A DNA stretch of 64,000 nucleotides from Draconibacterium mangrovi (GTDB lineage: Bacteria > Bacteroidota > Bacteroidia > Bacteroidales > Prolixibacteraceae), in the NCBI RefSeq assembly GCF_010586825.1, contig NZ_JAAAGB010000013.1:1-64000 (forward strand), given 5' to 3'. This document shows positions 1 through 8,846 of the stretch, piece after piece; within the stretch, counting starts at the first letter, position 1, and the number at the start of each line of letters is the position of its first letter. Below the pieces are notes generated by a model. The model saw only the letters and a program-made list of their open reading frames with translations, was not told the DNA's origin and searched no databases. Made by a program: the position numbers and the translations under genes.

Positions 1-125
1 CTTTATGCCCCTTGGGGATCTTTATGCGAAACATGGGGCACATCCTATGCCCCTTGGGGATTGTTCCGTGCCCCTTGGGAATGGCTTTGTAAAAACAGGG
101 GCGTGCTTTGTGCCCCTCAGGGATT
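1..125. repeat. Irregular CCCCTTGGGG repeat cluster
   Basis: No convincing gene is seen in the first 242 bases. Bases 1-125 hold several diverged copies of a short motif TGCCCCTTGGGGAT (around 7, 49 and 81, with a diverged copy near 109), each able to form a small CCCC/GGGG hairpin. Short open frames across it read only repeat-derived peptides, so I do not call a protein. The left boundary is unknown because the window starts inside it. Confidence 0.6.
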
Positions 126-232
126 GGATGCTAGATGCTGGTTACCGGATGCTAGATTCTAAATGCTGGTTTCTGCCAATTGCTCAATGGAGATTGCCTA
201 TTGCCTATTGGGGATTGGATACTGAATTCCGA
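122..232. repeat. GGATGCTGG/GGATACTGG interspersed repeat
   Basis: A diverged series of GGATGCTAGATGCTGG, GGATGCTAGATTCT and GGATTGGATACTG motifs lies just downstream of the tilS stop codon (243-245). The same motif family recurs near 3020-3126, 50641-50720 and, inside coding sequence, 51729-51786. Confidence 0.6.
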
Positions 233-242
233 TGCCGGGCTT

Positions 243-1562
243 CTACCCCATTACAATTTTTAGGACCTGTTTTGTTGATGGTGTTACTTTAAAACGGTTG
301 TCCAATCGATGGCCCATAATCCAAACGATATTTTTACCGCTGCACAACAGCCAGGTATTTTCCTTTTCGTGCAATGGCATTTTGCGGTCGATAAAAAAAT
401 CGCTTATCTTTTTAAATCCGGTCATGCCTAACGGCTGGAAATAATCGCCTTGTTGCCATTTTCGCATTAACAACGGAAATTGTACCTCATCCAGATCGAT
501 GCAGGCAATAGTTGGATCTTTAATAATCGAAAAGTCATTGGCATCCAAACGCTCGATAGAAATATTGAAAGGGGCAAATAACTCCATGTCGTCCTCTTCG
601 ATGTAATACACACGATCTTCATCATTTGTGAGTTCCTGGATAAACAAAGCATCGCGGTCTTTCACCAGCCGGTGTGTTTTCGAGAAGAACTGTTTTCCTG
701 AATGTGTTTCCAGGCTTTGAAAAACCGCATCAACAACACTGGCGTTAAAACCATAACCCGATAGTATCTCCAGCAAAACAATCTTTGGATGCGACGCGTT
801 TTGCAATGCCGGAATTGAAATCACCGACTGCTCTTTTTCTTTGGTCAACACTGCCTGGATTTCATCATCAACAGCATCTTTATATACATCGTATGCCACT
901 TTCAGATTGTCGACACTGGCCATGAAGTTCTTTTTAAAAGCCGGATTTAGCTCCGAAAACAAAGGAAGAATTTTATGCCGCAAAAAGTTTCGTTGGAAAA
1001 CTACTTCGTTATTCGATGAATCTTCACGATAGGAAATAGAATTTTCAGCAGCGTATCTTTCAATGTCTTCGCGACTGGCGAACAGCAACGGACGTATCAG
1101 TTTTCCCTTTTTCTCTTTTATACCTGTAAGCCCTTTTATGCCGGTTTTCCTTGACAGGTTTAAAAAGAAAGTCTCGATAAGGTCGTCCTGGTGATGAGCT
1201 GTTACAATACAGTCGTATTCAAACTCTTTGCGGATGCGCTCGAAAAACCCATAGCGTAACTCGCGCGCCGCCATTTCAATCGAAATACCTTTTAGCGATG
1301 CGTATTCGATGGTGTCGAACGTTTCAAAATGAGCAGCAGTTCCGTGTTGTTCAACCTGCTCGCGCACAAAAGCCTCGTCGCCATCCGATTCATCACCACG
1401 CAACCTGAAATTGCAATGGGCAATGCCATATTCAAATTCCGAGCGCTCGAATAAATGCAGCAGTACCATGCTGTCGATCCCACCGCTAATAGCCAGCAAT
1501 ATTTTTTGCCCGGGCTTTATCAGCTGCTTTCTCTTACTATTGATGATGAATTGATCGAACAT
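243..1562 (-). CDS. tilS: tRNA(Ile)-lysidine synthase
   Basis: TilS ligates lysine to the wobble cytidine (C34) of the CAU-anticodon tRNA-Ile, using ATP, so that it reads AUA; it acts in the cytoplasm and is normally essential. The PP-loop ATP-binding motif SGGIDS is at residues 26-31, followed by the N-type ATP pyrophosphatase fold with the HHQDD segment (about 121-125), the TilS central region, and a C-terminal TilS domain (about 360-435). At 439 aa it is full length for the bacterial long form. The start is an ATG at 1562. It is a single minus-strand gene, separated from the upstream pepT by a hairpin repeat (1618-1694); the repeats at 1-232 lie beyond its stop. Confidence 0.95.
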   Translation of the reverse strand: MFDQFIINSKRKQLIKPGQKILLAISGGIDSMVLLHLFERSEFEYGIAHCNFRLRGDESDGDEAFVREQVEQHGTAAHFETFDTIEYASLKGISIEMAARELRYGFFERIRKEFEYDCIVTAHHQDDLIETFFLNLSRKTGIKGLTGIKEKKGKLIRPLLFASREDIERYAAENSISYREDSSNNEVVFQRNFLRHKILPLFSELNPAFKKNFMASVDNLKVAYDVYKDAVDDEIQAVLTKEKEQSVISIPALQNASHPKIVLLEILSGYGFNASVVDAVFQSLETHSGKQFFSKTHRLVKDRDALFIQELTNDEDRVYYIEEDDMELFAPFNISIERLDANDFSIIKDPTIACIDLDEVQFPLLMRKWQQGDYFQPLGMTGFKKISDFFIDRKMPLHEKENTWLLCSGKNIVWIMGHRLDNRFKVTPSTKQVLKIVMG

Positions 1563-1617
1563 GGACTGCTTGTTTATTCTGGTTCTCTCCTGTTGAAATT
1601 TTTATCGACATAAAAGC

Positions 1618-1694
1618 TGTCATTTCGAAGGAGAAACGACTGAGAAATCTTTTCCAAAAAAACAGATTTCTCCTCATTCTTCGTCGAAATGACA
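1618..1694. repeat. Family-A hairpin element, copy 1
   Basis: Long near-perfect inverted repeat with ends TGTCATTTCGA (1618-) and TCGAAATGACA (-1694) and inner arms GAGAAATCT (1642-1650) / AGATTTCTC (1664-1672). It begins 5 bases beyond the pepT stop codon (1700-1702, minus strand). Related copies lie at 3899-3990, 24907-24984 and 56333-56416. It may act as a transcript 3' end for pepT. Confidence 0.85.
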
Positions 1695-1699
1695 AGGAT

Positions 1700-2926
1700 C
1701 TACTTTTTCACTTTTCCAACCGCCTGCGCAATGTTCAGAATCACCTCAACCGATTTTAACATCGACGGAATGGGCACAAACTCGAATGGCCCATGGAAAT
1801 TATGCCCACCGGCAAAAATATTCGGGCAAGGCAGTCCTTCGTATGAAAGTCGTGCGCCATCGGTACCACCGCGAATGGCTTTTATTTTAGGTTCCACACC
1901 GGCATCAATCATCGCCTTTTCGGCAATATCGATTATGTATTTTACCGGCTCCACCTTTTCGCGCATGTTGTAGTACTGATCTTTCATTTTCAGCTCCACA
2001 ATATCTTTGTCGTATTCCGAATTTATCAGCTTAACAACGTCGGTTAGCAGTCGTTTTTTGTCTTCGAATTTGGTTTTGTCGTGGTCGCGGATGATATATT
2101 GTAATTCAGCTTCTTCAACTCCACCATTCATCGATAACAGGTGGAAAAATCCCTCGTATTTCTCGGTATGCTCCGGGCGTTGTGTTGGAGGCAGTATAGC
2201 AACCAGTTTATGCGCCACCAACAGGGCGTTTATCATTTTATCTTTGGCCGATCCGGGGTGTACACTTAATCCTTTAATCTTAATAGTAGCTCCGGCGGCA
2301 TTAAAGTTTTCATACTCCAGCTCGCCAATTTCGCCGCCATCGAGCGTGTAGGCAAAATCGGCCCCGAATTTCTTCACATCAAAAAAGTCGGTTCCTTTAC
2401 CAATCTCCTCGTCGGGAGTAAAAGCAATTCGGATTTTTCCGTGCTTTAAATCCGGCGAATTTAACAACTGCTCGGCAGCGGTAACAATTTCCGCTACTCC
2501 TGCTTTATCGTCGGCACCCAACAGTGTTGTTCCATCGGCTGTAATAATATCCTGGCCTTTGTAATTAAGAATCTCGGGAAATTGCTTTGGATCGATACAA
2601 ACATTATTTTTTAAAAAAACGGTACAGCCATCGTAATTCTCCAGGATTTGTGGTTCAACACTTTCGCCAGAAAAATCAGGGCTGGTATCCACATGCGAAA
2701 TAAAGCCAACCACCGGGCAGTCGTTAATCCCCTTTGCCGGAATGGTTGCTGTTACGTAACCGTATTTGTCCATTTCTACTTCACTTAAACCAATTTCTTT
2801 CAACTCCTCAACCAGTTTTTTCATAAAAACCAGTTGACGATCGGTACTTGGGTAAGTTTTACTTTTTGGATCGGAAGTGGTGTATTGTTTTGCGTAATTG
2901 ATAAATCGTTCTACTATTTTTTCCAT
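1700..2926 (-). CDS. pepT: Peptidase T (tripeptide aminopeptidase, M20B)
   Basis: A cytoplasmic di-zinc aminopeptidase that releases the N-terminal residue of tripeptides. Zinc ligands and catalytic residues of the M20B family are visible: H78 and D80 in SHVDTSPD, bridging D in LLGADDKAG (139-140), general-base E173/E174 in PDEEIG, D196 in TLDGGE, and the C-terminal His in AGGHNFHG. Length 408 aa matches the family. The ATG at 2926 lies about 37 bases downstream of the expected start site for a perfect TAAATTTG -7 box (2970-2977). It is monocistronic: repeats separate it from both neighbours. Confidence 0.95.
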   Translation of the reverse strand: MEKIVERFINYAKQYTTSDPKSKTYPSTDRQLVFMKKLVEELKEIGLSEVEMDKYGYVTATIPAKGINDCPVVGFISHVDTSPDFSGESVEPQILENYDGCTVFLKNNVCIDPKQFPEILNYKGQDIITADGTTLLGADDKAGVAEIVTAAEQLLNSPDLKHGKIRIAFTPDEEIGKGTDFFDVKKFGADFAYTLDGGEIGELEYENFNAAGATIKIKGLSVHPGSAKDKMINALLVAHKLVAILPPTQRPEHTEKYEGFFHLLSMNGGVEEAELQYIIRDHDKTKFEDKKRLLTDVVKLINSEYDKDIVELKMKDQYYNMREKVEPVKYIIDIAEKAMIDAGVEPKIKAIRGGTDGARLSYEGLPCPNIFAGGHNFHGPFEFVPIPSMLKSVEVILNIAQAVGKVKK

Positions 2927-2969
2927 TCTGTTATCTGACTTTAAAATATTCTATTTTCAACGTGATGTG

Positions 2970-2977
2970 CAAATTTA
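2970..2977 (-). promoter_or_regulatory. Candidate pepT promoter -7 box
   Basis: The minus strand reads TAAATTTG, a perfect match to the Bacteroidota -7 consensus TAnnTTTG. The nearest TTTG (3004-3007) is 26 bases upstream, longer than the usual 19-21, so the -33 element is uncertain. Confidence 0.4.
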
Positions 2978-3019
2978 TATTTTTTACACCGGATAAAAAC
3001 TGACAAAGCTTTCAAATTA

Positions 3020-3126
3020 GCATCCGGAATCCGGTAATTCAGGGATGTCATATTTCTATACACTGCAAATAAAGATGACATCCTTTTTTCACATCCAGTA
3101 TCCAATATCCAGTATCCAGAATCCGG
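3020..3126. repeat. GGATACTGG-type repeat remnant
   Basis: On the minus strand this spacer reads a string of GGATTCTGGATACTGG-like units (clearest at 3092-3126), ending 3 bases before the stop codon of the 3129-3815 gene. It is the same family as 122-232, 50641-50720 and the sucB linker at 51729-51786. Confidence 0.6.
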
Positions 3127-3128
3127 CT

Positions 3129-3815
3129 CTAAACATCATCCGAATTAAAGGTAAATCCCAAACGTTTGCCTGTAACCATTTTAGAATGACTCATTTTTTG
3201 GCGCATCTGATCGACCGTGGCCACTTTAACCTGATCGTAAACCGGCATTAAGGCATCAAACTCAATACTGTACTGAATGGCAGTTTCAACAATTTGCCGA
3301 ATAAATCCGGGCGAAATGGTATCGATGGCAAAATCTTTCACCACCTCGTCCGACTGCCGCTTTCCTTCAACGAAAAAGTGCTTGTCTTTGTTGATAAAAA
3401 TGCGTGCTACCAGGTATCCAATGTCGTTCACGCGGTTGTATTTAAACGAATCGGCCAAGAAATTATATATGTTGATCACCCCGCAATACGAACGTAGCGA
3501 ATCCTCTTCGATGTATTTTGTTTTCCACACGGGGTGTTTATCGTCGAACTCGAAAACATTGGAGTGCATACTAAATATGAGCAAATCGCCGCCCACTTTA
3601 AACTCCACCTCAAACGGCCCCCTGTCGTTGTATTGCGGCAAAGCCACATCGGGCACCTTTCCCTTTACCGCCTTTAGGTAGTCTTTCTCAAGCTGATTCA
3701 ACACCTTCTTGAGGATGGTGAAAGTTAACCGGGTGTTTTGGTAAACCTGCTCTTTTACGGTTGATTTGATAACCAGTGCTTCAAGGAACGAAGCCCGAAC
3801 TTCTTTTTCAGTCAT
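3129..3815 (-). CDS. Conserved hypothetical protein
   Basis: A 228-aa soluble protein with no signal peptide or membrane segment, ATG start at 3815. I do not recognise a named family. It is rich in charged residues, begins with an acidic/basic helix (MTEKEVRASFLEALVIKS), and has a central mixed alpha/beta-looking region (about 65-150) with an RSYCGVINIYNFL segment. It seems a genuine gene: composition is even, and it lies between proS and pepT on the same strand, with a terminator upstream (3854-3888) that isolates it from proS. Function unknown. Confidence 0.75.
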   Translation of the reverse strand: MTEKEVRASFLEALVIKSTVKEQVYQNTRLTFTILKKVLNQLEKDYLKAVKGKVPDVALPQYNDRGPFEVEFKVGGDLLIFSMHSNVFEFDDKHPVWKTKYIEEDSLRSYCGVINIYNFLADSFKYNRVNDIGYLVARIFINKDKHFFVEGKRQSDEVVKDFAIDTISPGFIRQIVETAIQYSIEFDALMPVYDQVKVATVDQMRQKMSHSKMVTGKRLGFTFNSDDV

Positions 3816-3853
3816 AGCGTGTAAATATTAACTTTTAAATGTACACAATTACT

Positions 3854-3888
3854 GAAAAAAAAGAAAGCAGCCCGGTTGAGCTGCTTTT
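3854..3888 (-). terminator. Terminator downstream of proS
   Basis: Stem AAAGCAGC (3864-3871) / GCTGCTTT (3880-3887). On the minus strand it is followed by CTTTTTTTT, a classic intrinsic terminator for the proS transcript. Confidence 0.8.
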
Positions 3889-3898
3889 ATATTTTTCT

Positions 3899-3990
3899 TG
3901 TCATTTCGACGAGCTAGCGAGGAGAAATCTTTTTCAATGTAGCAGATTTAGCTCCGCTGATTTTCAATTCTCATTTCATTCGAAATGACA
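3899..3990. repeat. Family-A hairpin element, copy 2
   Basis: Begins TGTCATTTCGACGAG and ends TTCGAAATGACA at 3990, with an inner GAGAAATCT / AGATTTAGCTC pair. Its right end touches the proS stop codon (3991-3993) with no base between, and it lies between that stop and the proS terminator. Confidence 0.85.
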
Positions 3991-5466
3991 TTAATATGCT
4001 AAAGCGAACAATACCCTTCTTTTTGAAGGTTTGCCCGAGTAAATACACGTTCCTTCTTCCTCTTCGTATTCCAAAGGCATACAACGAATAGTTGCTTTGG
4101 TTTCGTTTTTAATGAGGTCCTCGGTTTCAGGTGTTCCATCCCAGTGCGCCGAAATAAAACCACCTTTTGTAGTTAATATTTCTTTAAACTCTTCCCAGGT
4201 ATCAGCTTTGCGTGTATTTTCAGCACGGAAATCGTAGGCTTTTTTGAAAATATTTTGCTGAATGTCTTCCAATAAATTTTCTACGTACTCGTCGATATTG
4301 TCAATCGAAGTAACTTCCTTTGTCAGGTTGTCACGACGGGCAACTTCCACTGTTCCGTTCTCCAAATCGCGTGGTCCCATTGCCAAACGTACCGGAACAC
4401 CTTTTAATTCGTATTCCGCAAATTTCCATCCCGGTTTACGCGTATCGCGATCATCGTATTTAACCGTAATACCTTTTGCTTTTAATTTGGCGATGATCTC
4501 ATCCACTTTTTCAGTGATTTCAGCCAGTTGTTCCTCTTTACGGTAAATTGGAACGATTACAACCTGGAATGGCGCCAGTTTTGGAGGCAATACCAAACCG
4601 TTGTCATCAGAGTGCGCCATAATTAACGCTCCCATCAAACGGGTTGAAACACCCCACGATGTCGCCCACACGTAATCCTCTTTTCCTTCTTTAGTGGCAA
4701 AAGTTACATCAAAAGCTTTGGCAAAGTTCTGCCCCAGGAAGTGTGAAGTTCCTGACTGCAATGCTTTTCCATCCTGCATCAGTGCCTCAATAGAATACGT
4801 TTCCAATGCACCGGCAAAACGCTCGTTGGCCGATTTTAAACCTTTTACAACCGGAACGGCCATAAAATTCTCAGCAAAATCAGCATATACGTTAATGATC
4901 TTTTCAGTCTCTTCAATAGCCTCAGCTTTAGTTGCGTGAGCGGTGTGACCTTCCTGCCACAAAAACTCGGCAGTACGCAAAAACAAACGCGTACGCATTT
5001 CCCAACGTACAACGTTGGCCCACTGGTTAACCAGAATTGGCAGGTCGCGGTACGATTGTATCCAGTTTTTATATGTATTCCAGATTATGGTTTCAGAAGT
5101 CGGTCGTACAATCAGTTCCTCTTCCAGTTTGGCATCCGGGTCAACAACCACTCCGCCATTCTCCTCATCGTTCTTTAATCGGTAGTGTGTAACTACTGCA
5201 CACTCTTTTGCAAAGCCCTCAACGTGATCGGCTTCTTTACTAAAAAAAGATTTTGGTATAAAAAGCGGGAAATAAGCATTAACGTGTCCGGTCTCTTTAA
5301 ACATACGGTCGAGCTCGGCCTGCATTTTCTCCCAAATGGCGTAGCCATAAGGCTTAATAACCATACAACCCCTAACTGCCGAATTCTCAGCGAGGTCTGC
5401 TTTAATCACCAAATCCTGGTACCATTGTGAATAATTCTCGCTACGCGAGGTCAATTCTTTCGCCAT
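3991..5466 (-). CDS. proS: Prolyl-tRNA synthetase (archaeal/eukaryotic type)
   Basis: A class II aminoacyl-tRNA synthetase charging tRNA-Pro. The short form (491 aa), lacking the INS editing domain between motifs 2 and 3 and ending in a C-terminal Tyr (RVLFALAY), is the archaeal/eukaryotic-like ProRS found in Bacteroidota. The motif 2 region VRPTSET and [23 protein letters not shown] is present, then the anticodon-binding domain (about 290-385) and the C-terminal zinc-binding-like domain. ATG start at 5466. It is transcribed divergently from the 5565 lipoprotein gene. Confidence 0.96.
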   Translation of the reverse strand: MAKELTSRSENYSQWYQDLVIKADLAENSAVRGCMVIKPYGYAIWEKMQAELDRMFKETGHVNAYFPLFIPKSFFSKEADHVEGFAKECAVVTHYRLKNDEENGGVVVDPDAKLEEELIVRPTSETIIWNTYKNWIQSYRDLPILVNQWANVVRWEMRTRLFLRTAEFLWQEGHTAHATKAEAIEETEKIINVYADFAENFMAVPVVKGLKSANERFAGALETYSIEALMQDGKALQSGTSHFLGQNFAKAFDVTFATKEGKEDYVWATSWGVSTRLMGALIMAHSDDNGLVLPPKLAPFQVVIVPIYRKEEQLAEITEKVDEIIAKLKAKGITVKYDDRDTRKPGWKFAEYELKGVPVRLAMGPRDLENGTVEVARRDNLTKEVTSIDNIDEYVENLLEDIQQNIFKKAYDFRAENTRKADTWEEFKEILTTKGGFISAHWDGTPETEDLIKNETKATIRCMPLEYEEEEGTCIYSGKPSKRRVLFALAY

Positions 5467-5475
5467 AATCTAATA

Positions 5476-5512
5476 TTTGGTATAGATTTTGTTTTTACTA
5501 CTATAAATTTTG
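5476..5512 (+). promoter_or_regulatory. Candidate promoter for the 5565 gene
   Basis: TTTG at 5476-5479, then 22 bases, then TATAAATTTTG (5502-5512), close to TTTG-N19-21-TAnnTTTG but with one extra base in the -7 box. A good ribosome site (GGAGG) precedes the ATG at 5565. Confidence 0.35.
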
Positions 5513-5564
5513 AGCTTACAAAGAAAGTAATTATTATTGACATTAAATAAACGGAGGATACCTT

Positions 5565-6938
5565 ATGAAATCAAGATTAACATTTTTAGGATTACTGGCT
5601 ATCGTTCTTGGAGCTTGTTCGATGGGAGGATATGTGTCTGGTACGTATTCCGACGACATCTACTTTAATCCGGGTGATGTTCCTCCACCAATAGCAGTTG
5701 AAGAAGTTGTGGAACAACCGGTTCAAAAATCGGCCAACACCATGATCATCAGCAATATTGAAAAAGGTGAAGATGGTACCAATACCATGAACAACTATAT
5801 TTTCGAAGGCTCGGAAGAAGATGCCGATGTGTTGCGCTATAACATGGACCAAATGGAACTGGAAGGCAGCGACACAACAGTATACTACAACGACGATGAA
5901 ATGAAATACGTAATAAACAACTATTACGATGGTGACGAACTGGATTATGCATACCGTATCCGTCGTTTCCACCGTCCGTCCTTCTACGATCCGTTCTATT
6001 GGGACAGTTGGAGTTATTACGATCCGTTTTACTACGATCCTTATTATTACTCGTCATGGTACTACCCTTCATGGTCGCTTAGCTGGTCGCTTGGCTGGGG
6101 TGGATTCTATTCCGGCTGGGGCTGGGGTTGGAATTACCCATATTATGGCTGGGGTTATGGCTATTACCCACCATATTACGGAGGAGGCTACTATGGTGGC
6201 TGGTACGGCGGCGGCTATTATGGCGGCGGCGGTTACTACAACGATTACGGAAGAGGTTATACTTATGGCCAACGCCGTTCAACAGGTACCAATGTTTACC
6301 GTGGCGATGTAAGCCGCAGATCATCATCTGCAGCAGCTGTTTCGGCAAGTAACAACCGACGCGGAACAAGCACTGTAAACAAATCGGGAACTATAGACAG
6401 AACCAGGGCTACTTCCGACCGGTCAGCAACCAATAACGCAAGAGTTCTTACCGAACAACGAAGAACAACGAGTGCAACAACTCGTCCGGCAACAACTACA
6501 TCAAAATCGGCTACGCAAAGCTACACTCGTCCTGGTTCGGCAACAACAACCCGAAGCTATACCCGACCCAGTAGTGATGCACGTACGAACTACACAAAAC
6601 CAAGAGTAGTTACTTCGAACAGTAACCGATCATCTTCAAGTTACACGACACCAAAGTCGACGTCAACTTATAACAGATCGTATCGTTCAACATCTACCTA
6701 CAACCGTAGTTCCAGTAGCGGAAGCTCTTCACGGTCATATCGTGCACCGTCTTCTACCAAATCAAGCAGCACATACAGCAGCTCTCCTACCCGAAGCAGT
6801 AGCAGCAGTAGCTACCGAAGCAGTGGCAGCAGCAGTAGTGTAAGAAGCAGCGGCAGCTCTTCAGGCGGCTCAAGAAGCAGCGGCGGTTCATCAGGAAGTT
6901 CTGGTGGTTCATCACGTGGAGGTGGTGGAAGAAGATAG
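5565..6938 (+). CDS. Low-complexity surface lipoprotein
   Basis: A 457-aa secreted protein with lipoprotein signal MKSRLTFLGLLAIVLGAC (lipobox LGAC, Cys18). Three zones follow: an acidic N-terminal domain (about 30-130) that may fold; a Tyr/Trp/Gly/Pro-rich stretch (about 135-235) made of YYDPF- and GWGW-like repeats; and a Ser/Arg/Thr-rich tail (about 250-457) with repeated SSSS, YTRP and TSTYNR motifs. Such composition suggests a flexible, envelope-exposed or adhesive protein; the function is unknown. The start is supported by GGAGG eight bases upstream. It is 34 bases upstream of the 6973 barrel gene and probably co-transcribed with it. Confidence 0.85.
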   Translation: MKSRLTFLGLLAIVLGACSMGGYVSGTYSDDIYFNPGDVPPPIAVEEVVEQPVQKSANTMIISNIEKGEDGTNTMNNYIFEGSEEDADVLRYNMDQMELEGSDTTVYYNDDEMKYVINNYYDGDELDYAYRIRRFHRPSFYDPFYWDSWSYYDPFYYDPYYYSSWYYPSWSLSWSLGWGGFYSGWGWGWNYPYYGWGYGYYPPYYGGGYYGGWYGGGYYGGGGYYNDYGRGYTYGQRRSTGTNVYRGDVSRRSSSAAAVSASNNRRGTSTVNKSGTIDRTRATSDRSATNNARVLTEQRRTTSATTRPATTTSKSATQSYTRPGSATTTRSYTRPSSDARTNYTKPRVVTSNSNRSSSSYTTPKSTSTYNRSYRSTSTYNRSSSSGSSSRSYRAPSSTKSSSTYSSSPTRSSSSSSYRSSGSSSSVRSSGSSSGGSRSSGGSSGSSGGSSRGGGGRR

Positions 6939-6972
6939 TAATAATGAACATTAACGACAAAAACTATTTGCC

Positions 6973-8523
6973 ATGAAAAAATATTTCAGCATACTATTAC
7001 TGGCTCTATTTATGCCCTTTTTTATGCAGGCACAAGACTTGCTCGATGCACTTCGTTATTCCAATATTCAGGTTTCCGGAACAGCACGTGCCGGAGCAAT
7101 GGGTAATGCATTTGGAGCACTGGGCGGCGACTTTACTTCTATCAGTATCAATCCTGCCGGTTTGGGAGTTTACCGATCGTCGGAATTAACCGTTACGCCA
7201 AAATTTACTTATGGCAATACGGAAGGTAACTATATGAATACCTTAATGGAAGATAACAAATACAACGTTGCCTTAAATAATTTAAGCTATGTAACAGTTA
7301 TTCCAACTGCATCGCGCAGCGATGTTGGTTTGATCAGCGTTAACCTTGGAATTGGTTATAATCGTCTGAAAGACTTCAACAGCAACTCTCTAATTGGGGC
7401 TTCGGGAGTTACAAGTTCATTTATGGACGACCTGATTGAAAATGCAAATGGAGAAGATCCGAATGCAGGATGGAGCGATTACTACGAAGAATTGGCCTAT
7501 TACCATTCGGATAACAACTCGGGTGCCGATTTAATGTATTACGATGAAGATGCTGAATTATGGAGAAGCGATATACAAATTAATCCGTTTGATCAAAATA
7601 TTCAGAACCATCCGGTAGCGCAACGCAAAAGCATTTCGCGTGAAGGAGCGATAGATGAATACAACTTTGCCGTTGGATTAAACTTCAACCATAAAGTTTA
7701 TTTGGGAGCTACATTGGGGGTAACCGATATTTATTACCGCGAATCGAGCACCTACGAGGAATGGGATGACCAGAACGTAATTCCAAACTTTGTTGACATG
7801 CAATTCGACAGCTACCTGAGAACAACAGGAACCGGTTACAACTTTAAATTCGGAATTATATACAAACCGGTTAACGAAGTTCGTCTGGGTGCATCTATTC
7901 ACTCGCCTACTTTCTACGACATCCACGATTTCTTCCATACATCGATGTATTCAAGAAATGATTTTGAAGACGCCGGCGTAGTTGATGATGCAGGATATTC
8001 ACCATTAAACAATTACGATTATCAATTGCATACACCACTTCGTGCTACATTTAGCGGAGCTTTTGTAATTGCAAAAAAAGGTTTGATCAGTGTTGATTAC
8101 GAATATGTTGATTATTCAACGGCAAAACTCAGAAGAGGTGGCGATGGCTACGGATTCTCTACCGAAAACCAGGAGATTAAGGATGCCTATAAATCGGTTG
8201 GCAACATCCGTGTAGGTGGCGAATTGCGTGCAACCGACAACTTAAGTTTGCGTGCCGGTTACGAATATTATCCAACAGCATACAGGTCAACATCCTTAGG
8301 AAACGATCAATTTAAATCGAACGACGAGTTGAGTGTTTATTCAGCCGGTTTAGGTTACCGTTTTGGCAGTTTCACTTTCGATCTTGCCTATCGTTTAACC
8401 GATATGATGGAATACGAACTTCCATACAGTGCACCTAGTTCAGGTTTCTATCCTGTACCTGAAGCGGCCAGTTTTGATGGTTTAACTCATGATGTAATGT
8501 TTACTTTAGGATTTAAATTCTAG
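6973..8523 (+). CDS. OmpP1/FadL-like outer membrane protein
   Basis: A 516-aa outer-membrane beta-barrel with a Sec signal peptide (MKKYFSILLLALFMPFFMQA, cleavage near residue 20). The N-terminus carries the family signature: GTARAGAMGNAFGALGGDFTSISINPAGLGVY, in particular the NPAG motif, and the chain ends in an aromatic residue (LGFKF) as barrels do. FadL relatives move hydrophobic compounds across the outer membrane; many Bacteroidota paralogues have no known substrate. It is probably co-transcribed with the 5565 lipoprotein and ends at a strong terminator (8543-8579). Confidence 0.85.
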   Translation: MKKYFSILLLALFMPFFMQAQDLLDALRYSNIQVSGTARAGAMGNAFGALGGDFTSISINPAGLGVYRSSELTVTPKFTYGNTEGNYMNTLMEDNKYNVALNNLSYVTVIPTASRSDVGLISVNLGIGYNRLKDFNSNSLIGASGVTSSFMDDLIENANGEDPNAGWSDYYEELAYYHSDNNSGADLMYYDEDAELWRSDIQINPFDQNIQNHPVAQRKSISREGAIDEYNFAVGLNFNHKVYLGATLGVTDIYYRESSTYEEWDDQNVIPNFVDMQFDSYLRTTGTGYNFKFGIIYKPVNEVRLGASIHSPTFYDIHDFFHTSMYSRNDFEDAGVVDDAGYSPLNNYDYQLHTPLRATFSGAFVIAKKGLISVDYEYVDYSTAKLRRGGDGYGFSTENQEIKDAYKSVGNIRVGGELRATDNLSLRAGYEYYPTAYRSTSLGNDQFKSNDELSVYSAGLGYRFGSFTFDLAYRLTDMMEYELPYSAPSSGFYPVPEAASFDGLTHDVMFTLGFKF

Positions 8524-8542
8524 GTAAAAAAACAATAATACG

Positions 8543-8579
8543 AAAAAAGACACATTCCTTCTGGTTTGTGTCTTTTTTT
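8543..8579 (+). terminator. Intrinsic terminator after the FadL-like gene
   Basis: Stem AAAAAAGACACA (8543-8554) / TGTGTCTTTTTT (8567-8578), with the U-tract in the second arm. The A-rich first arm also makes it workable on the minus strand. Confidence 0.85.
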
Positions 8580-8593
8580 ACATTTATGCGTAG

Positions 8594-8803
8594 CATCGAG
8601 GAGTTTCTGATATTCATCGAGAGGCTTCTGATGCGCATCGAGCAATCTCTGAGATCCATCAAGCAGTCTTTGAGATCTATCGAGCAGTCTTTGAGATTTA
8701 TTGAGAGGTTTCTGAGATCCATCGAGCAGTCCTCGAGATCCAATGAGAGGCTTCTGAGATCCAACGTGCAGTCCCTGCAATGCATTGAGCGATTATTGAG
8801 ACG
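8594..8803. repeat. Tandem array, 10 x 21 bp
   Basis: Ten contiguous 21-bp units with consensus CATCGAGCAGTCTCTGAGATC, starting at 8594 and ending at 8803, with no spacer between units. Unit types alternate between CATCGAGCAGTCT... and ...GAGAGGCTTCT.... Because 21 is divisible by 3, open frames run through it on both strands and give heptad-like peptides (LRSIEQS on plus), but the only start available on plus is a GTG inside the terminator, so I treat it as non-coding. It fills the gap between two convergent genes. Confidence 0.9.
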
Positions 8804-8846
8804 TAATTAAAGGTGATTGCAATACCGGGATTTCGGTTTTGATGAC

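Noticed and set aside
5929-6312. Alternative-frame proteins over the Tyr/Trp/Gly-rich part of the 5565 gene.
   Set aside because: They are shadows produced by low-complexity codons and lie inside a well supported lipoprotein gene.
8513-8810. Open frames of 80-90 residues over the 21-bp array, with coiled-coil-like heptads.
   Set aside because: Same reason: period divisible by 3. The plus-strand start is a GTG inside a terminator, and minus-strand frames overlap the FadL-like gene end.
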